A DNA stretch of 64,000 nt from Tepidimicrobium xylanilyticum (GTDB lineage Bacteria; Bacillota; Clostridia; Tissierellales; Tepidimicrobiaceae): contig NZ_FNNG01000012.1 in the NCBI RefSeq assembly GCF_900106765.1, forward strand, positions 1 to 64,000, written 5' to 3'. A program made the position numbers and the translations under genes. Under the pieces are notes generated by a model, which was not told the DNA's origin, searched no databases, and was given only the letters and a program-made list of their open reading frames with translations. Shown one piece after another: positions 8,699 to 17,833 of this stretch. Every line of letters starts with the position of its first letter. Position 1 is the first letter of the stretch.

Positions 8699-9589
8699 CT
8701 ATTGTAACAATTGGAGCATGGTCTTAGGTAATTGGTTAGCTTGAGAAAGCATTGCCACTCCTGCCTGTTGTAGTATATTTAGCTTAACGAATTCACTCAT
8801 CTCAAGAGCCATATCAGCATCTTCAATTCTAGATTGTGCAGCAGTCAGATTTTCTGCTGTATTATCAACATTCTTAATAGTATGTTCTAGTCTGTTTTGG
8901 TAAGCTCCCAATTGGGAACGATAGGAAGCTACCAGTTTTACTGCATTGTCATAGATTGTTATTGCTTTACTAAATTTTGATGAGTCCAGTTGTTCTCCAT
9001 CAACTACTTTAAAACCAGAACCATCCCTTACAATTATTTCGTTAATAATTTTTAAACCTTCATCATCTTCGCTAACAGTAATATTTATATTCTTCATATC
9101 AACGTCAATATATTGGTCTTCATTAGCACCAATTTGGAGTCTTAACTTTCCTTCTGTATCGCCTGAGTACAGTTCTCCCTTTAACAAGAATATTCCATTG
9201 AAGGTAGTTTCCCTGGCTATCTTATCTATCTGCTCTGTAAGCTCTTTCAACTCATCAGCAATGGCTTTTAAATCGTCTTTCTCATATACTTGATTGGCTC
9301 CTTGTACTGCTAGTTCTCTCATCCTTTGAAGCATAGCATGGACTTCATTTAAAGCCCCTTCTGCTGTTTGAATTAATGAAATACCGTCTAAAGAGTTCCT
9401 TGAAGCTTGTCTAAGACCTCTAACCTGTGCTTCCATCTTTTGAGATATGGCTAGGCCCGCTGCATCATCGGAAGCCCTGTTGATCCTTCGCCCAGACGAT
9501 AATCTTTCTAAGGTCTTTTCCAAGCTACTATTAGTTAAACCTAACATCCTATGAGTATTCAAAGCAGGTATATTATTATTTATTCTCAT
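8699..9589 (-). CDS. hag: flagellin
   Basis: This is a 296-aa flagellin starting MRINNNIPALNTHRML. The ATG at 9589 is preferred over an in-frame GTG nine bases upstream because GGAGGGTG lies at the right distance. The conserved N-terminal D0/D1 (RLSSGRRINRASDDAAGLAI) and C-terminal D1/D0 (SRIEDADMALEMSEFVKLNILQQAGVAML, ending LPKTMLQLLQ) are intact. The central variable part is short, with little room for D2/D3 domains. It forms the filament and is exported by the flagellar type III system. It lies in an operon with a FliK-like gene and fliS behind a sigma-28-type promoter. Confidence 0.97.
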   Translation of the reverse strand: MRINNNIPALNTHRMLGLTNSSLEKTLERLSSGRRINRASDDAAGLAISQKMEAQVRGLRQASRNSLDGISLIQTAEGALNEVHAMLQRMRELAVQGANQVYEKDDLKAIADELKELTEQIDKIARETTFNGIFLLKGELYSGDTEGKLRLQIGANEDQYIDVDMKNINITVSEDDEGLKIINEIIVRDGSGFKVVDGEQLDSSKFSKAITIYDNAVKLVASYRSQLGAYQNRLEHTIKNVDNTAENLTAAQSRIEDADMALEMSEFVKLNILQQAGVAMLSQANQLPKTMLQLLQ

Positions 9590-9800
9590 CTCTTTCACCC
9601 TCCATTTTATTTACCTTTTCTATAAAAGATAGGGTTTCTCCAAGGATTTCAAACAACTCCTTAGGAACCTTTTCAATACTCTCCAAAACTAATTCTTCTT
9701 TAATGTCTATTTTACTTTCCACATTTTTTCGTTCATAGGCCTTCTTCAATTGATTTTTAGTAACCAATCTTATCTTTTGATTATCACCTAAGTTCTTCAT
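9576..9800 (-). CDS. small charged protein in the flagellar operon
   Basis: This is a 74-aa, lysine- and glutamate-rich protein with no family recognised. It overlaps the end of the FliK-like gene by 17 bp and the flagellin start by 14 bp, so it is probably translationally coupled to both. The C-terminal half is predicted helical (KVPKELFEILGETLSFIEKVNKMEG). A role in flagellin synthesis or export is inferred only from position. Confidence 0.6.
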   Translation of the reverse strand: MKNLGDNQKIRLVTKNQLKKAYERKNVESKIDIKEELVLESIEKVPKELFEILGETLSFIEKVNKMEGERDENK

Positions 9801-12156
9801 TAGCTTTAAGCTCCTCCAAAGTATAGCCTATCCTTTCAAGGCCTTCCTTTAATAAGTTCGCATTTTCCCTTATTGCTTCATCCTTATCCGAATTAAAATC
9901 CACATACATTTTTTTGCCCTTTATCTGTATATTGAATCTCGTCTGCCCTAAATTGTTTAAATCCATATTGAAGTAAAACACCATATCATTCTTGTTAATT
10001 CCCTTTTTAACATTTGGAATTATCAAATTTATATTATTATAAGTTCCATCTATAAATATTGGAAGCTGGAACACTAAATCATCCTTGGATAAATGGCTTT
10101 GTAAGCTTAGGAATTCATCTAATTGCATTAATCTATCTTCCTTATTCCTTTCATTAGAACCATTAGAGTTAAATGAGCTACTCAAATCCTTAATAGCATT
10201 CAAGGTTTCCTTATATTCTTCTTTGATTTCATGTTTGCCATTTTTCAATGAGCTGGAAAACTCCTTAATCTTTGTCTCCAATATCTCAATCTTTTCCTGT
10301 AAATCCTTGCTGTAACTATCCTTGTTGTTTAAGACCTCATTAAATATGCTGCCGAGTCCTTTAGCCCTATACAATAGGGAATTGATATTATTTAATTTAT
10401 CTATAGACATATTTAAATCATTTTTCAATACTGTAGATATTAAGGATTCTTCTCTCCCCTTTAAATACTTTATTTCATTTATTAACCTTTGGGCCTCCCT
10501 ATACCTATTTATCTTCCTATCAATATACTGATTCAATTCTTCCAATGGCATATGTTCAAGGGCTATTCCTTCTTTAATGCTTTGTTTTATTAGGCTCAAT
10601 GTGGTATTGTTCTTAGCATTTAAATACTCCTGTCTTATTAAGTTTTCTTCCACTTTGGCTATAGGCTCTACTACAACTTCCTCTTTTGCAGCCACTTCCA
10701 AGTGAGATAAGTATAGGTTATTCAATGTAATAGCATTAAACCTTCTATAGGTTAGGGCTATGGTATTTGAATTCAGGTCTTCCAAAGTATTGAATATATT
10801 CGATAGGGTTTTTACTTTTTCTATGACCTTCCCATTCAAGTCCTCTGGTGGAATATCAGTGGTAATTAATTCTTTTAAATTTTCTATTTTAAAATCCTTT
10901 CCGCTTTTAATCAATTTGAGCAATTCCTTATCGCTAATAGCCTTCAAGGATTCTATTTCCTTTAATATATCCGATGATTTTTCTGAGAGGTCATTATCAT
11001 TACCATCTTTTTCCTTTAACTTTTCCACTAATAGGAATATATCTTCTTTTAATGGATCTATTCCTTCTTCCATTAAGAAAGCTACTTTATTTGAATCCAA
11101 TTTATTTACCAATTCATTTAATGCAGCTTTCATATCCATTAATTTTTGAATATTCCCTTCCGTTACCTCGATTCCATTTAGTAGAAACTCCCTGATCATT
11201 TGGATATTTTCGCTTTTTGCATCGAGATTTAACTTCTTTAAAATTTCCAATATATAATTGTAGATTTCTTCCTTTTCTATAGTATATACTTCATATACTG
11301 GAGATAAAATATTCCTTTCTAAGCTTTTATTATTATAAGAATGTTTATATTTATAGAGATTGTCGATATTAAAGGGCAGATCTTCTTTAAAAAATCTTAC
11401 TAGGGTTTCCTCTTTATAATCCTTTAAATCGTAAAGTTTATCTATTACCTCCATGACCCTTTCAATGTTTTCTTTATTTATTGGGATTCCCTCTTTATGT
11501 AAAGCTATTATACTATCATAGACATCTTTTCCCATTCTCCTGCCATAAATCTTCTTGGCTATTGACTCTGCTTCCTTGTAGCTCAATTTCCTATCTAATT
11601 TTATTAACTCCTTGAAGGACAATCCTTTATCTTCTTTTATTTCCAACAGGGCCTCTGCAATTTTCTGAAGAGAATCCCCTTTCAAGTCTATGCCCTTTTC
11701 CATTAGCTTAATGCAGGATTCAAAATCTAAATTCTTTATTATTTCTTCTAGATATTTTTTGGATGTATTATAAGCTAATATATTCTCCTTGGTTATTGGA
11801 ATATTGTTCTCTAACAAATGCTCTATAGCCCTAATATTTTCTTCTGAATCCTCAATTCCCATATTATCCATGACTTCCTTATAACCTATAGAATTTTCCT
11901 TCTCTTCTTCCACTTCTTCTACCTTCATGGATAATATATTCTCTTTATTGATTAGCACCTTTTCCCCTAGCACCTGGTTAACTTCTTCCCTTACCCTTAA
12001 GGAATAGAGAACTTTTTTGTCCTCAAAGACCTTTTCAATAGTTATATCCTTGCCTTTCTTCTCCACAAGGGTTCCTTCTACATCATAAAAAAGGGTAGGA
12101 GCCAAGCCATAAGCATCTACTATATTTTTCTTAGTGCTGAAATTAATAGCTTCCAT
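9784..12156 (-). CDS. large FliK-like (hook-length control-like) protein
   Basis: This is a 790-aa, Lys/Glu-rich, mostly helical protein. The C-terminal ~100 residues resemble the Flg_hook domain of FliK: MVFYFNMDLNNLGQTRFNIQ, then GKKMYVDFNSDKDEAIREN and LKEGLERIGYTLEEL, matching the family pattern LxPxxLGxVxVxI...V.F......R..L......L...L...G. The long N-terminal part repeats the theme 'NNIPITKENILAY / EGIPINKENIERV / NGIEVTEGNIQKL / EGIDPLKEDIFLL', about once per 60-90 residues. It resembles Clostridia proteins annotated as DUF6240. Role in flagellar assembly is inferred from this domain, the operon with flagellin and the sigma-28-type promoter. Confidence 0.65.
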   Translation of the reverse strand: MEAINFSTKKNIVDAYGLAPTLFYDVEGTLVEKKGKDITIEKVFEDKKVLYSLRVREEVNQVLGEKVLINKENILSMKVEEVEEEKENSIGYKEVMDNMGIEDSEENIRAIEHLLENNIPITKENILAYNTSKKYLEEIIKNLDFESCIKLMEKGIDLKGDSLQKIAEALLEIKEDKGLSFKELIKLDRKLSYKEAESIAKKIYGRRMGKDVYDSIIALHKEGIPINKENIERVMEVIDKLYDLKDYKEETLVRFFKEDLPFNIDNLYKYKHSYNNKSLERNILSPVYEVYTIEKEEIYNYILEILKKLNLDAKSENIQMIREFLLNGIEVTEGNIQKLMDMKAALNELVNKLDSNKVAFLMEEGIDPLKEDIFLLVEKLKEKDGNDNDLSEKSSDILKEIESLKAISDKELLKLIKSGKDFKIENLKELITTDIPPEDLNGKVIEKVKTLSNIFNTLEDLNSNTIALTYRRFNAITLNNLYLSHLEVAAKEEVVVEPIAKVEENLIRQEYLNAKNNTTLSLIKQSIKEGIALEHMPLEELNQYIDRKINRYREAQRLINEIKYLKGREESLISTVLKNDLNMSIDKLNNINSLLYRAKGLGSIFNEVLNNKDSYSKDLQEKIEILETKIKEFSSSLKNGKHEIKEEYKETLNAIKDLSSSFNSNGSNERNKEDRLMQLDEFLSLQSHLSKDDLVFQLPIFIDGTYNNINLIIPNVKKGINKNDMVFYFNMDLNNLGQTRFNIQIKGKKMYVDFNSDKDEAIRENANLLKEGLERIGYTLEELKANEELR

Positions 12157-12187
12157 ATAACCATCCTCTTAAATATTCTCATTTAGT

Positions 12188-12214
12188 ATATCGACAAATT
12201 TTTATTATTCTTTA
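12188..12214 (-). promoter_or_regulatory. sigma-28 (SigD/FliA) type promoter for the flagellar operon
   Basis: On the minus strand TAAAGAAT, 11 bp, then GTCGATAT closely fits the SigD consensus TAAAGTTT-N11-GCCGATAA. It ends 32 bp before the start of the FliK-like gene. Confidence 0.75.
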
Positions 12215-12239
12215 AATAAATATAATAAATAAAACATTC

Positions 12240-12266
12240 AACAATTTACATAATAGTTGCCGATAT
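12240..12266 (+). promoter_or_regulatory. possible sigma-28 type promoter for yaaR
   Basis: AACAATTT, 11 bp, then GCCGATAT. The -10 box is nearly perfect; the -35 box matches 5 of 8 positions. It lies 33 bp before the yaaR start and is divergent from the flagellar promoter. Confidence 0.5.
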
Positions 12267-12298
12267 TATATAATAGAATAATAAGGGAGAGTGACTTT

Positions 12299-12745
12299 AT
12301 GGTAAGGATAGAAAAAGTTGGTGTGGATAATTTACAACCCGTTGACAATATAAAATCTGCCAATAGAAAGCAGGTAAGTGAAACCTTCAAAAATAAATTG
12401 ATGGAAATAGAGCAAGAGCGCATTAGGGAACAATTAAGAATCTTGTATGATAAAATTGAAATTCAATCAGAAAAATTAAGGGATAAATTATTTATCGAAG
12501 ATTTAATTGAGTATAAAAAATTGGTAAAGGAGTTCTTAGATGTAACCGTTAACAATTCTCATGTTTTTTATAAAGAGAATTCCTTAGATAGAAGAGGTCG
12601 CCATAGAGTATATTCTTTAGTGAAGAAGGTAGATAATGAATTAGATGAATTAACTAAGGACTTCTTAAATATTGAAGAAAATAGGATCAAAATCCTAAAA
12701 AGATTAGAAGATATTAAAGGCTTACTTTTAGATATCCTTGCTTAG
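12299..12745 (+). CDS. yaaR: YaaR family (DUF327) protein
   Basis: This is a 148-aa, highly charged helical protein. The ATG at 12299 is chosen because AAGGGAGAG lies just before it; an in-frame upstream start has no ribosome site and would overlap the promoter. The segment LIEYKKLVKEFLDVTVNNSHVFYKENSLDRRGRHRVYSLVKKV is the family core (quoted as VKEFLDVTV and DRRGRHRVYSLVKK). Molecular function is unknown. In Bacillus the gene lies near dnaX-recR, so the neighbourhood is conserved here, but its apparent flagellar-type promoter is notable. Confidence 0.85.
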   Translation: MVRIEKVGVDNLQPVDNIKSANRKQVSETFKNKLMEIEQERIREQLRILYDKIEIQSEKLRDKLFIEDLIEYKKLVKEFLDVTVNNSHVFYKENSLDRRGRHRVYSLVKKVDNELDELTKDFLNIEENRIKILKRLEDIKGLLLDILA

Positions 12746-12918
12746 TATGCTACTTTTAGTAATATTAAAGAATTAATAAAGTCATTGGTTCAGTTAGTAG
12801 TCTTTTGTAGTATTTATGTATGTATTTACAAAATTTATTGAAAATATATGTATAATAAAAAATTACCAATTTTTTCGAAATTGTTCTTGATTTTTAAGTA
12901 AATATATGATATTATCAC

Positions 12919-12936
12919 GTGGTAAAAAATTAACAA
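12919..12936. promoter_or_regulatory. Rex-like operator before the alcohol dehydrogenase
   Basis: Read on the minus strand, TTGTTAATTTTTTACCAC resembles the clostridial Rex box TTGTTAA-N4-TTAACAA (one perfect arm, the other 5 of 7). It lies immediately after a possible -10 TATGAT near 12905. Rex represses alcohol dehydrogenase genes at low NADH/NAD+, so the placement makes sense. Confidence 0.4.
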
Positions 12937-13069
12937 ACGTAGATAATAATGGAATGTACAAGCCTAATTTAAAATGCTCAATATAAACAATAAATTAAAA
13001 GATTACATAGCTCTAAATTTTCAAAGTTTTATAATAAATATTCAACAATCAAAAGGAGGAATTGGCATA

Positions 13070-14239
13070 ATGAGGTTTACCTTACCACGCGATATATATT
13101 ATGGTGAAAATGCCCTTGAACAATTGAAGCACATAGATGGCAAAAAAGCCATATTGATTTTAGGCGGCGGGTCAATGAAGAAGTTTGGTTTTGTTGACAA
13201 GGTTATTAACTATTTACAGGAAGCTGGAATTGAAACTAAATTATTTGAAAATGTTGAACCAGACCCATCCGTTGAAACAGTCATGAAAGGTGCAGCAGCC
13301 ATGAGGGAATACGAGCCTGATTGGATTATAGCCATGGGAGGCGGTTCACCCATAGATGCTGCTAAGGCTATGTGGGTATTCTATGAATATCCTGACTTAA
13401 CTTTCGAAGACATTATTGAACCATTTTCTTTACCAACTTTGAGACAAAAAGCAAGATTTATTGCTATTCCATCTACTTCTGGTACAGCTACAGAAGTAAC
13501 TGCATTTTCAGTCATTACAGATAATGAAAAAGGAGTAAAATATCCTTTGGCAGACTATAATATAACACCAGATATTGCAATCGTTGATCCCGAGTTAGCT
13601 CAAACTATGCCACCAAAATTGGTAGCTCATACGGGAATGGATGCCTTAACCCATGCCATCGAAGCTTATGTATCAACAGCTAATAGTCCATTTACAGATC
13701 CACTTGCAATAAAAGCTATTCAAATGGTTGTAGAATACTTGTTAGATTCCTATGAAGGAGATAAGGAAGCAAGAGCACAAATGCACTATGCACAATGCCT
13801 AGCGGGTATGGCCTTCACAAATGCATTACTTGGTATAGTACATTCCATGGCACATAAAACAGGAGCAGCTTTTTCTACAGGACACATTCCACATGGTTGT
13901 GCTAATGCAATATATCTTCCTTATGTAATCCAATTTAATAAGAAGAATGCAAAAGATCGTTATGTAGATATCGCCAATAGTATAGGTATTTCTGGAACAG
14001 ATGAAGAATGTGTAAAATCGTTATGTAATAAGATAAATGAAATTAATGAAAAATTAGGCATTCCTAGAACCTTAAAGGAGTTTGGAATTAATGAACAAGA
14101 ATTTAAAGAAAAAGTCTCAAAAATTGCCAAACTAGCTGTAGAAGATGCTTGTACTGGTTCCAATCCAAGACCAATCACTCCTGAAGAAATGGAAAAATTG
14201 TTAGTTTGCACTTACTATGGATATGAAGTTGATTTTTAG
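13070..14239 (+). CDS. iron-containing alcohol dehydrogenase
   Basis: This is a 389-aa type III Fe-ADH. The ATG at 13070 follows a strong AAAAGGAGGA site; upstream ATGs in the same frame have none. The nucleotide-binding motif GGGSPIDAAKAMW lies near residue 95 and the iron-binding region spans DALTHAIEAY near 195 to HSMAHKTGAAFSTGHIPHG near 260-278, with the His ligands present. The sequence resembles NAD(P)H-dependent alcohol/butanol dehydrogenases that reduce acetaldehyde or longer aldehydes. Substrate cannot be fixed from sequence. It is a single-gene transcript with its own Rex-like operator and terminator. Confidence 0.9.
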   Translation: MRFTLPRDIYYGENALEQLKHIDGKKAILILGGGSMKKFGFVDKVINYLQEAGIETKLFENVEPDPSVETVMKGAAAMREYEPDWIIAMGGGSPIDAAKAMWVFYEYPDLTFEDIIEPFSLPTLRQKARFIAIPSTSGTATEVTAFSVITDNEKGVKYPLADYNITPDIAIVDPELAQTMPPKLVAHTGMDALTHAIEAYVSTANSPFTDPLAIKAIQMVVEYLLDSYEGDKEARAQMHYAQCLAGMAFTNALLGIVHSMAHKTGAAFSTGHIPHGCANAIYLPYVIQFNKKNAKDRYVDIANSIGISGTDEECVKSLCNKINEINEKLGIPRTLKEFGINEQEFKEKVSKIAKLAVEDACTGSNPRPITPEEMEKLLVCTYYGYEVDF

Positions 14240-14268
14240 TAATTAAGTCCAGTAAATTAATATAATCT

Positions 14269-14300
14269 GTGCTGGTTCTTGCAAGAACCAGCACTTTTTT
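14269..14300 (+). terminator. terminator of the alcohol dehydrogenase gene
   Basis: Perfect stem GTGCTGGTTCTTG / CAAGAACCAGCAC followed by T6. Confidence 0.92.
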
Positions 14301-14489
14301 AAAATAAAATTCGTATTATTTATCAATAGAATATTAAATTATTTTTGAATTGGGGTATATTATAATATATGGTATAATTATTGATGAATATTAAGATGCT
14401 CAAACAAATTGATTCTATCTAAGTGAAAAAGCAATTTAAAAACGGAATAAAATATCGATAAGAAAAATATTAGTAAAATTATTTAATGT

Positions 14490-14581
14490 GGAGGGATAAG
14501 ACCATCTTGAAAATGCAAGATGGTTTCTTAATATGGAAAACAACTATGCTAATAAAAGGTTTAAAGAGATTATCTCTGTAG
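14490..14581 (+). promoter_or_regulatory. hairpin and possible leader peptide before the UbiB-like gene
   Basis: A good GGAGGG site (14490-14495) is followed not by the UbiB start but by a TTG (14507)/ATG (14513) in another frame that gives a 22-24 aa peptide ending at 14581, inside the UbiB gene. ACCATCTTG/CAAGATGGT (14501-14524) forms a hairpin between that site and the UbiB ATG at 14533, which has no clear site of its own. Translational coupling is inferred. Confidence 0.35.
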
Positions 14582-16110
14582 CATTAAAGCATGGATTTAA
14601 AAATGGAATAAAGGACCCTAAGGAACTAAGGCTAGCATTGGAAGAACTAGGACCTTCCTTTGTAAAAATAGGCCAAATATTGTCTACAAGGCCTGATATA
14701 CTGCCTATTGAATATGTAAATGAGTTTCAAAAATTGCAGGATAATGTACGCCCTCAAAAATTCTCCATAATGAAAGAAATTATAGAAAAAGAATTGAAAT
14801 TCCCTATAGATGAAATATTTTTAGACTTTAATGAAGTTCCTATTGCTTCTGCTTCCCTTTCCGAGGTGTATTTGGCTAGATTAAAAAGCGGTGAAAAAGT
14901 AGTAGTAAAGGTGCAAAGACCCTTTGTAAAAGAAAAGATGTTAGCTGACATACATATATTAAAGAAGTTATCCCCTTTCATCAATTTTACTACTAAGGAA
15001 ATAGTAGATGTAAAAAAGGTAATAGATGAACTTAGTCAGGCCGCAGAAAAAGAATTAAACTTCATAGAAGAGATAAACAACATAATAAAGTTTAAAGAAA
15101 ACAATAGGAATATAAAATTTATTCGTGTTCCTAATGTTTATAGGGAATACTGTACTTCAAAGGTCTTAGTTATGGATTATATATCTGGTATTAAAATCGA
15201 CAACATAGATGATTTAAAAAAAGCAGGCTATGATATAGAAGATATAGCAAATAAGGTAATCTATAACTATTTCAAACAGGTATTTGAAGATGGTTTTTTT
15301 CACGCTGACCCCCATCCAGGAAATATATTAATTAGTAATGGTGCCATCAGCTATATTGATTTCGGTCTGATGGGAAGCCTAGATTTGGGTTTAAGGAAAA
15401 AATTGAATGAATTATTAGAAGGGGTTGCAACTAAGGATTTAGACCTTATGGTTAAATCCATTTTAAAAATAGGCATTATAAAAAGTTCCATAGATTTAGA
15501 TAAGTTATATAAGGATGTAGATAACCTATATAATACCTACATAGATGTACCCTTTCACAACTATGATATACCGCAAATTTTGGATGAGATACTAAGGGTT
15601 TGTAAAAAGAATAATATAACCATGCCCCATAATATTGTGTTATTGACTAAAGGGGTAATGACCCTCCAAGCTGTATTAGCTAAAATAAATGATGAACTAA
15701 CCATAATGGAAGTAGCACTCCCATATTTCAAGAACCGGATAATTAGAGAAAAGGTTAAAAACCTGGACTTGTTAGAAATAATCACTTTTCTATATACCTC
15801 ATTTAAATCAACCCTCCAACTATCCTCCAAAGTTGTCGACTTCATAAATACAGGATTAGAAGGAAGGTTGAAGTTGGGCTTGGAATTTAAAGATGTAGAA
15901 GAAAATATTAATGAACTAAACAAAATGGTTAATAGGCTTATATTTGCCATAATAATTACGGGACTATTAGTAAGCTCTTCTTTAGTAATAAATGCAAATG
16001 TAGGTCTTAAAATATATGGAATTTCCTCCATAGGAATTGTAGGTTATCTAGGAGCAGGATTAGCTGGCCTATTATTATTAATTTCCATTATCAAGTCAGG
16101 AAAACTTTAA
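14533..16110 (+). CDS. ABC1/UbiB family atypical kinase (AarF-like)
   Basis: This is a 525-aa protein. The ABC1 core is visible: KxGQ-type motif [17 protein letters not shown] (about residue 40), ATP-binding VVVKVQRP near 115, catalytic [10 protein letters not shown] near 257 and metal-binding YIDFGLMG near 275. Two hydrophobic segments at the C-terminus (about 475-522) anchor it in the membrane. The family includes UbiB/COQ8, needed for quinone synthesis, but many Clostridia without ubiquinone carry it, so the role here is open. Its stop overlaps the convergent cbpA stop by 4 bp. Confidence 0.9.
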   Translation: MENNYANKRFKEIISVALKHGFKNGIKDPKELRLALEELGPSFVKIGQILSTRPDILPIEYVNEFQKLQDNVRPQKFSIMKEIIEKELKFPIDEIFLDFNEVPIASASLSEVYLARLKSGEKVVVKVQRPFVKEKMLADIHILKKLSPFINFTTKEIVDVKKVIDELSQAAEKELNFIEEINNIIKFKENNRNIKFIRVPNVYREYCTSKVLVMDYISGIKIDNIDDLKKAGYDIEDIANKVIYNYFKQVFEDGFFHADPHPGNILISNGAISYIDFGLMGSLDLGLRKKLNELLEGVATKDLDLMVKSILKIGIIKSSIDLDKLYKDVDNLYNTYIDVPFHNYDIPQILDEILRVCKKNNITMPHNIVLLTKGVMTLQAVLAKINDELTIMEVALPYFKNRIIREKVKNLDLLEIITFLYTSFKSTLQLSSKVVDFINTGLEGRLKLGLEFKDVEENINELNKMVNRLIFAIIITGLLVSSSLVINANVGLKIYGISSIGIVGYLGAGLAGLLLLISIIKSGKL

Positions 16111-16994
16111 CTATTGTTTTGAATCCGTCGTAATTCTTCATATAATCTTTTCTGTTCTTCGGTTAATTTAGGGGGATTTATTATATTTATTTCAACATAT
16201 AAATCCCCTATGTTTCCATTAGAATCCTTATATCCCTTCTTAGGTATTCTGATTTTTTTCCCAGCCTCCATATTCTCTGGAATTCTTATTTTAAATCTAT
16301 CCTCTATACCTTCAACTATTGTTTCCGTGCCTAAAGCCGCATCCCAAGGATATAGATTTATCTTCTTATATAGGTCTAAACCCTTTAATACTAGTCCTTC
16401 ATTTTCGATAAAATTCACCTTTATTAGTATATCGCCATTTATTCCAGCTTTTTCACCTTGAATCTTTATTTTTTTCCCGGGCAATATTCCCCTTGGTACT
16501 TTTATCGACAAGGATTTTGTTTCATTTCCTATTCTAATGGATAAGGGTTTAGTAGTTCCCTTATAACCTTCCTCTATGGTTATATTTATTTGAGCTTCAT
16601 ACCTTTGTCTTGTATCCCTAGTAAATATATCCTTCCCAAAATTATGGTCTCCAAAGAACATATTGAAAAAATCGCTAAATCCCTTATTAGCACCCCTAGT
16701 AAATGTAAATTTACCGTTCCTAAAGCCTCCAAATCCAAATTGTGATGGATCAAAATGCTGACCATGGTTGAAATTGAAGTTACTTCCAAAAGCATCATAT
16801 CTCTTTCTTTTTTCCTCGTCGCTTAGCACTTCATAAGCTTCATTAATATCCTTAAACTTTTCCTGTGCTTCCTTATCATTCGGGTTTAAATCGGGATGGT
16901 ATTTTTTTGCTAATTTTCTGTAAGCCTTTTTTATTTCCTCTTGATTAGCATTTCTATTTACACCTAGTATTTTATAGTAGTCCTTATACTCCAT
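16107..16994 (-). CDS. cbpA: DnaJ-class co-chaperone, CbpA-like
   Basis: This is a 295-aa J-domain protein. The start at 16994 ([12 protein letters not shown]) follows GGGGTGAGC; a longer in-frame ORF begins upstream without a site. The J domain occupies residues 1-65 with the HPD motif in [10 protein letters not shown] Gly/Phe-rich linker (about 70-120) follows, then two C-terminal substrate-binding beta domains. There is no zinc-finger CxxCxGxG region, so it is CbpA-type rather than DnaJ. It stimulates DnaK ATPase. It is a lone gene converging on the UbiB-like gene. Confidence 0.9.
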   Translation of the reverse strand: MEYKDYYKILGVNRNANQEEIKKAYRKLAKKYHPDLNPNDKEAQEKFKDINEAYEVLSDEEKRKRYDAFGSNFNFNHGQHFDPSQFGFGGFRNGKFTFTRGANKGFSDFFNMFFGDHNFGKDIFTRDTRQRYEAQINITIEEGYKGTTKPLSIRIGNETKSLSIKVPRGILPGKKIKIQGEKAGINGDILIKVNFIENEGLVLKGLDLYKKINLYPWDAALGTETIVEGIEDRFKIRIPENMEAGKKIRIPKKGYKDSNGNIGDLYVEINIINPPKLTEEQKRLYEELRRIQNNS

Positions 16995-17108
16995 AAGCTC
17001 ACCCCTAAAAGGTTTTTGACTTTCCTTGACTTTTCTTATTATAACCATTTTTTCTATAAAAATCAATATTTTATGATACTCTACTTTAGAGGTGAGCTTT
17101 TTTGTAAA

Positions 17109-17261
17109 TTATTTTTCTTTTAACTTTTCTTTGTTATGCAAATATTCTAATATGAGTAAGTCAAGTTCCTTACTAAGTCTCTCAATATGTTGCCAATCCG
17201 TTTCTTCTCTATTTAATTGTTCAGATATTTTATTCCTTAGCTTATTAATTCTGAAAATCAA
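17109..17261 (-). CDS. Spo0E-like aspartyl-phosphate phosphatase
   Basis: This is a 50-aa ORF starting at TTG 17261, eight bases after an AAGGGGGGGG ribosome site. The peptide has the Spo0E layout: an N-terminal helix (INKLRNKISEQL), a short loop (NREETDW) and a second helix with the signature LSKELDLLILEY, close to the family SQELDxLIxxY. Spo0E-type proteins remove phosphate from Spo0A~P and delay sporulation. It is divergent from an XRE regulator, 150 bp away. Confidence 0.75.
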   Translation of the reverse strand: MIFRINKLRNKISEQLNREETDWQHIERLSKELDLLILEYLHNKEKLKEK

Positions 17262-17411
17262 AAAAATTTCCCCCCCTTAGAACAAAACGATAATATTTAC
17301 TCTATTAATAGCATAATATATTTCATGCTTATTGGCAACCTTATTTTTGTGCTTTTAGCATATTTAGTTATTGAAAATTTAATATTAAAGTTAACATAAG
17401 GGAGTGACAGA

Positions 17412-17813
17412 ATGGATAAGAATGTGTTAGATTTTAAAGAAATAGGTTCAAGAATAAGAACGGAAAGAGAAAAGCTAGATTTGACAAGGGAAAAATTTGC
17501 AGAAATTGTAGGACTATCGTCCTTTTACATAGGGCAAATCGAAAGAGGAGAAAGGAAAATGAGCCTGGAAACTTTGGCTAAAATCTCCAAGGCTCTTCAT
17601 ATGTCCACAGATTATCTTCTCTTTGGCAATAATTTTAGTTATGATTCAACAGCTCAAAATATTTCCGTTTTAGAATCAGCCGATAATAGCTATGATTCCA
17701 ATCCAAAGGGAGATTTACAAGAACTTTTATCCATTTTACTTCGATGTTCTGATAAGGAAGTATCCTTGGTCAATGACTTAGTAAAGCTGATTCTTCCCCA
17801 CATCAACAAATGA
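17412..17813 (+). CDS. XRE-family transcriptional regulator
   Basis: This is a 133-aa protein. An N-terminal helix-turn-helix of the Cro/cI type lies at residues 8-68 (IGSRIRTEREKLDLTREKFAE, with recognition region LSSFYIGQIERGERKMSLETLAKI, quoted in part). The C-terminal 60 residues are of unknown function and may mediate oligomerisation. The start ATG follows AAGGGAGTGA. Target genes are unknown; the divergent Spo0E-like gene is a natural candidate. Confidence 0.88.
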   Translation: MDKNVLDFKEIGSRIRTEREKLDLTREKFAEIVGLSSFYIGQIERGERKMSLETLAKISKALHMSTDYLLFGNNFSYDSTAQNISVLESADNSYDSNPKGDLQELLSILLRCSDKEVSLVNDLVKLILPHINK

Positions 17814-17833
17814 TATATTAAATGATATAGCTT

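Noticed and set aside
17092-17280. 62-aa plus-strand ORF
   Set aside because: It is antisense to the Spo0E-like gene, which has the family signature on the other strand.
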